Source of the DNA: Hibiscus mutabilis
Taxonomy: Eukaryota; Streptophyta; Magnoliopsida; Malvales; Malvaceae
DNA length: 64,000 nucleotides
NCBI GenBank assembly: GCA_019671005.1
Contig: CM033715.1
Location: 4,402,001 to 4,466,000 of the forward strand
Direction: 5' to 3'
The notes beneath the pieces are model-generated. The model made no database searches, had not been told where the DNA came from, and was given only the letters and a program-made list of their open reading frames with translations. The position numbers and the translations under genes were made by a program. Positions 58,531 to 64,000 of the stretch are shown here, piece after piece. Numbering within the stretch: position 1 is the first letter of the stretch; every line of letters starts with the position of its first letter.

Positions 58531-61500
58531 ATATAACTCGATTAAGATTCATATATATGATTATTATTTGGAGCGTTCGTATCAAAAAAAAATATTCTAC
58601 AAACACCCTTACGTTAATAACAAGCGTCTTGTTTATTTACTTTTTAAAATTTTAAATATATTTTTCAAAAATATTAAATATATCATTTGTTATGATTATT
58701 CGGATCGAGTACTATAAAGACTCGTTATGGAGATTATTCTCTCATTCTAATTTTTTTAAAGAACACAACGTCTGATCCTGTTAGAACAACCGATAATTAA
58801 TAAACCAAATTTATTAATTACCACCAAAATGTTCAATGTATACAAGTAAAGTCCCTTTATATCCACTTCTTTTTTAAGTAAAACCAGACAACTTTGAGGA
58901 AGATGGCAATTGACAATAACTTCTCAACTCCATCACCGCCATCTCTCTTTAATTCCATTCGCTTTTCCTTTAGGTATAATTGATAATTTAACCCTTTATT
59001 AATATTATTCTTTAAGTTGGAATTTTATTTTATCACAAACAATACATAAACTTTATTTCTTTCACGTTGATGTCTCTAATAGTCTACCGACAACTATTAA
59101 TCAATGATTGTTAATGATGGTATGACTCACTAATTAAATGACATTTTTATGTAATTTTAACCAATATAGTGTGATTCATAAAAGTATACGGTGTTAGAAC
59201 ATCAAGTATTGACCCGAGAGAAAATTTTGAAAAATAAAATATGTATTGCATTTCTAAAATGTGTACATTTACCGATATTTAAAAAATGACATTTACGGAT
59301 GAAAATGACACCTTTCACAAATTTATGGGTACATATGCTCATGTAAGAGGTTAATAGCTAAGGGACATTCCCAATATCAAAACCTCTAAAAGTTGATTTT
59401 TCTTGGGAACAAACATGTTTTTGGGGGTAGACAACAACTTGAAATAGCATGCATATGCTTCTTCTTCTTATTATTTTTATTACAATTAAATCTTAAACCA
59501 ATGAAACAAAGGGACCCATGTACCTTACACTATTAGCTTTGGCAATAATTGGAAGACTGAAAAGGATTGAAGGTAAAGTTGATAACATTTTCGAGTGGGC
59601 ATCTTTCTAAAAAATGGTGAATTAATCTTATGGAAATTAGGGTTTTAAAGTGGAAAAAATGAACCAAAAGGTACTACTACTATTAAAAAAGTTTGGGAAA
59701 TATTCACCCGACATCTCATAATGTTATTGCAATGATATTGTTTGCATGAAATTCACAAAAACTTCAAAGGAAGATTTTATCATTTCAATTTTTCAGATCC
59801 TAACTCGCATCCATTTTATTCCCTATAAATATATTAATATATAAATTAAGGATATAAAGGAAGTAATATATTTGTTGATGTTTAAGAGTGAGAGGCGCCT
59901 GATAAAGGAGATAGAGATGAGGACCGCAGAGTTGTAACGATTTTAGATGGTTCATTTCGACTGATTTGGAATAAAAAGTCGCAAATATTGTGTCGTCGAA
60001 AGTTTAGAAAAAAAAGTGAGAAAAATAAGGTAAGAGAAGAGTATTTCCCCTTGTTATCCTCTCTCTTATCCTTGAGCTCACTCCCAATTGTTGATGATGT
60101 GAGATATTTATAATGGGCTCATGACTTATTGAGTTTCTATGAATTTATTATCGGTATTGAAATTCTTGTTTCATTGTAGCTCAAGAAAATCAAGGTGAAG
60201 AATCACCAAATCTTTTAAATTTCACCAAGTTCAAGAACAAGAGAGTTGTCATCCAAGAGCTTTGAAAGCCTCGGAATCATCGGTGAGTGTAGTCGGAGTC
60301 AAGGGATTAGCTAGGTGCCTTTCTCGAATTCATTGATGTTGAATTATTGCATCATCATCATTGACCAATGTATGTTTGCATTAAAACCTCATGAGAGGTG
60401 CCATTAGTAAGCTTTGGTAAGCTCATTACATTACCAAGTCGATTATCGAATCTTTATACGATTATTGATACAATTAAGTATTGAAGAGACTTTAATAAAC
60501 ATGCCATGTGATTATTGTTATTGTTATCGTATTGAAGTCTAGCGTCATGATAGTTATTGATGAGATGACATGGTAAGCTTGGTTGTCGAGTAATAGGTTG
60601 AGCTGTCAAATCATATAGACTTGATAATTGTCATGTCAAGACGCGACAGTCGAAGATGATGAACAATTCGAAGAACAGGAAATTCAGAGGCCATAGTGCC
60701 TCACATGCTGGGTGATGTAGAGAATAAAAGCTCTGAAAGATCTTCAAGGACTTCTAGGTTTCAAGTACTTGCAGATTTTGAAAGTGGTACAATAATACTC
60801 TAAAATTATTTGAACTCGACATAAAAATTGATTTTTATTTACTTACAAACACACTTTAAATTTGAGCCTATAAAATTATATAAACGGACTTAATCGACTA
60901 TGTCTTGAATACTTTAATTTTTTATGTGTTATTAACTAACAATATTCGAGCCTAAATCAAACTTCAAATAACGAGTTCTAAATTAAATTTGAACTTGAAC
61001 CTCATTAGAATAAATGTATCATGTCATAGGTATTGTTTTTTTTTTTTCTTTTATATCTATTAAACATATTATATTCGTAATATGATTTTTATATAGTATC
61101 CAAAATTATTAATTATATTACAAATTACAATATTATTTTTTTAATACGGAAAGACTGAGCATTTCCTTAACCCAAGTCAAACCAATGAGCTGTCCCATCT
61201 AAGCTTCATTAAATTTACAATATTATAAATCTAACTATAAGAGATGAATTCAGAAATATATTTTTTATAATAGATAGGCATGTAGACATTTTTAGTTGGT
61301 TTTTAATTAGGTTTAATACCAAAATAAATATTTAAATTATCCTATTTTTTCTTTTAAGTGCCTAAACTATCATTTTTTGATCAAAATAGATATTTCGGTT
61401 TAACCTTAAAAGGTGTAAAAAAATTATAGTTTGAGCACTTAAAAGGGGAAAAAATAGTTTAAGTACCTAAAAGGAAAAACATGATAGTTTAGGCACTTAA

Positions 61501-62319
61501 AATGGGCAAAAAATAGTTTAGGCAAAAACATGATAGTTTGGGCACTGACATTAAGCCTTTGAATTATCCTTAATTTTTTCCGGAAAATTAAAATTTAACC
61601 CCTAAAATTTTTAAAATATTTAATTTGACCATAAAATTTAAAAAAAATCATATTAAGTTCTTTTAAAATCATCTCTTATAATTTTTAAAAGTTCTTATCA
61701 AATCTTTTAAAATTATTAAAATTTTTTAGTTAAACCCTTAATTTTTTAAAAATTTTAATTTAAATCTCTATTTTAAAAAAAAATAAATTAACCTCTGATT
61801 TCTTACTCTAAATTCTACTATTGTGTATGGGCAAGATGAACACAGCTAATAAAATAGATACTAATAAAAAGACATATTTCAGGATGAGACGCTTCCACCC
61901 TGCTCTGCCGCTGGTACTAAATAACCAGTGCTCAAAACTATATCTACAGATTAATATATTTCGATTATCAAGATGTAATGATTTAAATAATATAAAAGGT
62001 ATAACTTAAAGATTGAGACGTGCTATGCTTTAATCGATTAAAGCATACGAGCAAGGACTGGTTGATGATGGAAAAAGGAAGATTAAGGGTAATCATGGAC
62101 CAGACACAGTCCTTTGATTCAGTTTAAAGAATTCTTACAGCTCTGTTTAAGAGATCTCGAATCCCCAACTCCCATCCCATGTTGCTTTGGATTGGATTTC
62201 TTTTTTATTTTTTATTTATTTTTGCCTTTTTCCTAAAAGGAGAGCCAGTTCCAAGAATGGCCCAACTCTTACTTTCTTATAATGATATTTTAAATAATTT
62301 TTTTGGGTCTAATAATATA
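58531..62319. other. Long spacer, no gene recognised
   Basis: 59880-60790 is less AT-rich and reads like old retrotransposon DNA (long stretches without T runs, words such as ACCTCATGAGAGGTGCCATT) but shows no protein or LTR ends. 61380-61560 has a small repeat of ATGATAGTTTAGGCACTTAA-like words. The short frames at 61821 and 62179 lack any motif. Confidence 0.35.
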
Positions 62320-62565
62320 AAAGAAAACATTTTGATATATAAAATTGTGAATTTTTTTTAGTTTACACAGTCTTTTTTATTTTAGAGTTTATAAATTTAG
62401 GTTGTGGTTTAGAGTTTAGGGATTTAAGTTGTAGGATGTAGAATTTAAGGTTTATGGTTAGAATTTAGAGTTTAGGGTTTAAGATTGAGATTTAATTTTA
62501 AATTTTATAAAAAGGTTGTATAATTTTTTTATACAGCTTGTGTATCAAAAATATAATCATAATAT
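62320..62565. repeat. Foldback element, type 2, short copy
   Basis: TTTGATATATAAAATTGTGA start, TTTAGAGTTTAGGG words, end GGTTGTATAATTTTTTTATA with CAGCTTGTGTATCAAA. Confidence 0.5.
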
Positions 62566-63214
62566 AAAAAAATATAATTTTAAAACTTATATAAACTAAA
62601 CAAATGGTCACAACTCACAAATGTCTTCCCCTTTAGGCTTGATACCCTTTTGTTTACATTTTTCATGGATAAGGTGTTACCTGGTTGCAGGGGCGTATTT
62701 TTAAAGGACTAGACATTTTGAGAAATTTGAATTTTACTTTTAAATTTTTTGAAAATTTAATTTAATTTTAATATTTTTTAAAAAAATCGTATTAAATTTT
62801 AAATATTTTAAATTAAATTTTCTCTTTATTTTCTAATTTTTTAATAAATATTTCAAAATTGTTAAAAGTTGTAGTTAAACTTTATATATATATTTTTAAA
62901 AAATATATCAAAAAATTCGTTTAATCTTTAAACTTAAAAAAATTAACACCCTCAAATTTTGCCACCGCCTAGTTGACACGGTGAAACCAACCCAATCAAT
63001 ACAAATCATTTTAACCTCTAACATGGACATTTTAATAGTGGTTAAGGTTAAGTAAAGAATAGTGTTTTTTTTTTAATTTTATAAAGTAAGAGTTGGTCTG
63101 TGTAAGAGAGATCCCATTATTCTAAAGCTTAGGTCTTTGAGGATTGTGAGTCCCAAGGCCAACTAATAATGACATGAAAGGAAAGAGAAAGGGACAGTCC
63201 ATAAATATTTTTAG
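62566..63214. other. AT-rich spacer
   Basis: No coding or repeat feature beyond A/T tracts. Confidence 0.3.
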
Positions 63215-64000
63215 TATAATGTTGTACTAAAATATGACGGTGTTCAACTACTTCCGTCTTGAATAATTACTGCTTTAATACTCGTTCTTCGATTGAATAT
63301 AATACAAATTCTATCTTCTTGGATGACATGCTCACGTAAATTCATCAAAAAGAAATTTCAAGCATCCGCCATCTCTTACTCAACAATTGTGAATGCAGTC
63401 AGGAAGACGTTGTTGTCACCATCTTGCGCAACAGCAACCAACATTATATGAGAGTACCTCATGTACAACCACGTTTCATCGACTTGGATCATACGTTTTC
63501 AATAGGGAAAGCCTTCGATGGCAGGCTTGAACGCCCAGAAAAGTCGATGAAAAAATTTATGGCCTTCAACAATTTGGCATTCTCGGTCGTACTCATCATT
63601 GGTTAGATACCTCATTATGGTGCCATGGATAAAATATTTCAATGCTACTAATAAAGCTGGTACCTCGTTGTACTACTTATAGTAATCACCGTACACCAAG
63701 TCCATTGCCTTACCCCTTGCACGCCACGTCTTCTTGTACTTTATTTGGTTTCAAATTGTTGCGCAATGCTTGCCTGAATAATTGAAACGGGAACCCATGG
63801 ATTTGCTTCAACCAACTTCATCACGTGATGGTTTATTACGTTGGAGTCCAATTTTCGGTGGTCCTGGTCGATGGAAGTTCGTAAACATGTGTGATCACCG
63901 TTATACTTTGTGACCTTCCAATAATTTGACCTTTGAAGCTTTGTCACTCGAATCTTCCAATTGCACTTGACAAGCGTCGTATCTTGTCAAATAATTTAAG
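63215..64000 (-). pseudogene. MULE (Mutator-like) transposase fragment, extends beyond the window
   Basis: Minus-strand reading gives YWKVTKYNGDHTCLRTSIDQ, then SNVINHHVMKLVEANPWVPV and IIQASIAQQFETK at 63947-63741: the zinc-finger and N-terminal part of plant MuDR-type transposases. Further on, in shifted frames, come DETWLYMRYSHIMLVAVAQD-like words and DGDNNVFLTAFTIVE, the start of the catalytic (DDE) domain, with internal stops near 63391 and 63378 and frame changes between 63500 and 63740. The middle between the two domains is shorter than normal. The gene is dead; no terminal inverted repeat is in view. Confidence 0.8.

Noticed and set aside
62179..62361. 60-codon hydrophobic plus-strand frame
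   Set aside because: Hydrophobicity comes from a T-rich tract; no signal beyond composition, and it runs into a foldback repeat.

Overview
The window is nuclear DNA from a flowering plant, most likely a eudicot. It is AT-rich, its genes carry many short GT-AG introns, about two thirds of it is transposon-derived or anonymous spacer, and the encoded proteins are plant-specific types (LAG1/LOH ceramide synthase, TTM-type pyrophosphatase, WIT nuclear-envelope protein, IDD zinc finger, DC1 proteins). A malvaceous plant such as cotton would fit; that is an impression from the repeats, not a proof.

Layout. 1-640: 5' part of an F-box/FBD-LRR gene (minus), running off the left edge. 1588-7110: complete 11-exon TTM1/TTM2-like gene (minus). 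7742-11449: decayed long LTR of Gypsy type holding a nested Copia-type LTR. 12188-13460: two foldback elements. 13870-17950: complete 6-exon ceramide synthase (LAG1/LOH) gene (minus). 19740-21159: two long-inverted-repeat elements, the second split by a hAT-type MITE with a 9-bp target duplication. 22600-23450: small transcript with a 49-codon membrane-peptide ORF (minus). 23782-24315: CPN60-beta pseudogene with a large internal deletion (minus). 25665-26258: single-exon group-S bZIP factor (minus). 27573-28074: unrecognised coding-like blocks. 30469-34130: foldback element split by a rearranged Copia retrotransposon. 34985-37430: SINE and MITE cluster. 37620-38317: two-exon gene for a putative 69-residue secreted peptide (plus). 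38516-42795: 4.28-kb LTR with a perfect 5-bp target duplication and internal tandem arrays. 43115-43491: degraded TRIM. 43894-44512: inverted pair of membrane-protein fragments. 46986-48175: IDD pseudogene (plus). 48518-50441: DC1 pseudogene (minus). 51087-53540: complete 4-exon WIT gene (minus). 54640-62560: TTTAGGG-like foldback repeats, a well-formed TRIM and a Mutator-like MITE. 63215-64000: decayed MULE transposase.

The intact genes have no obvious shared pathway. They are ordinary housekeeping and regulatory genes: phosphate/nucleotide chemistry at a membrane, sphingolipid synthesis in the ER, nuclear-envelope tethering and transcription. Between them lie four decayed protein genes at different stages of loss. 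I found no operon-like, CRISPR-like or defence-system-like arrangement. The points most worth a second look are the secreted-peptide gene, the structured 4.28-kb LTR, the TRIM pair, the IDD pseudogene with compensating indels, and the CPN60 deletion chimera.
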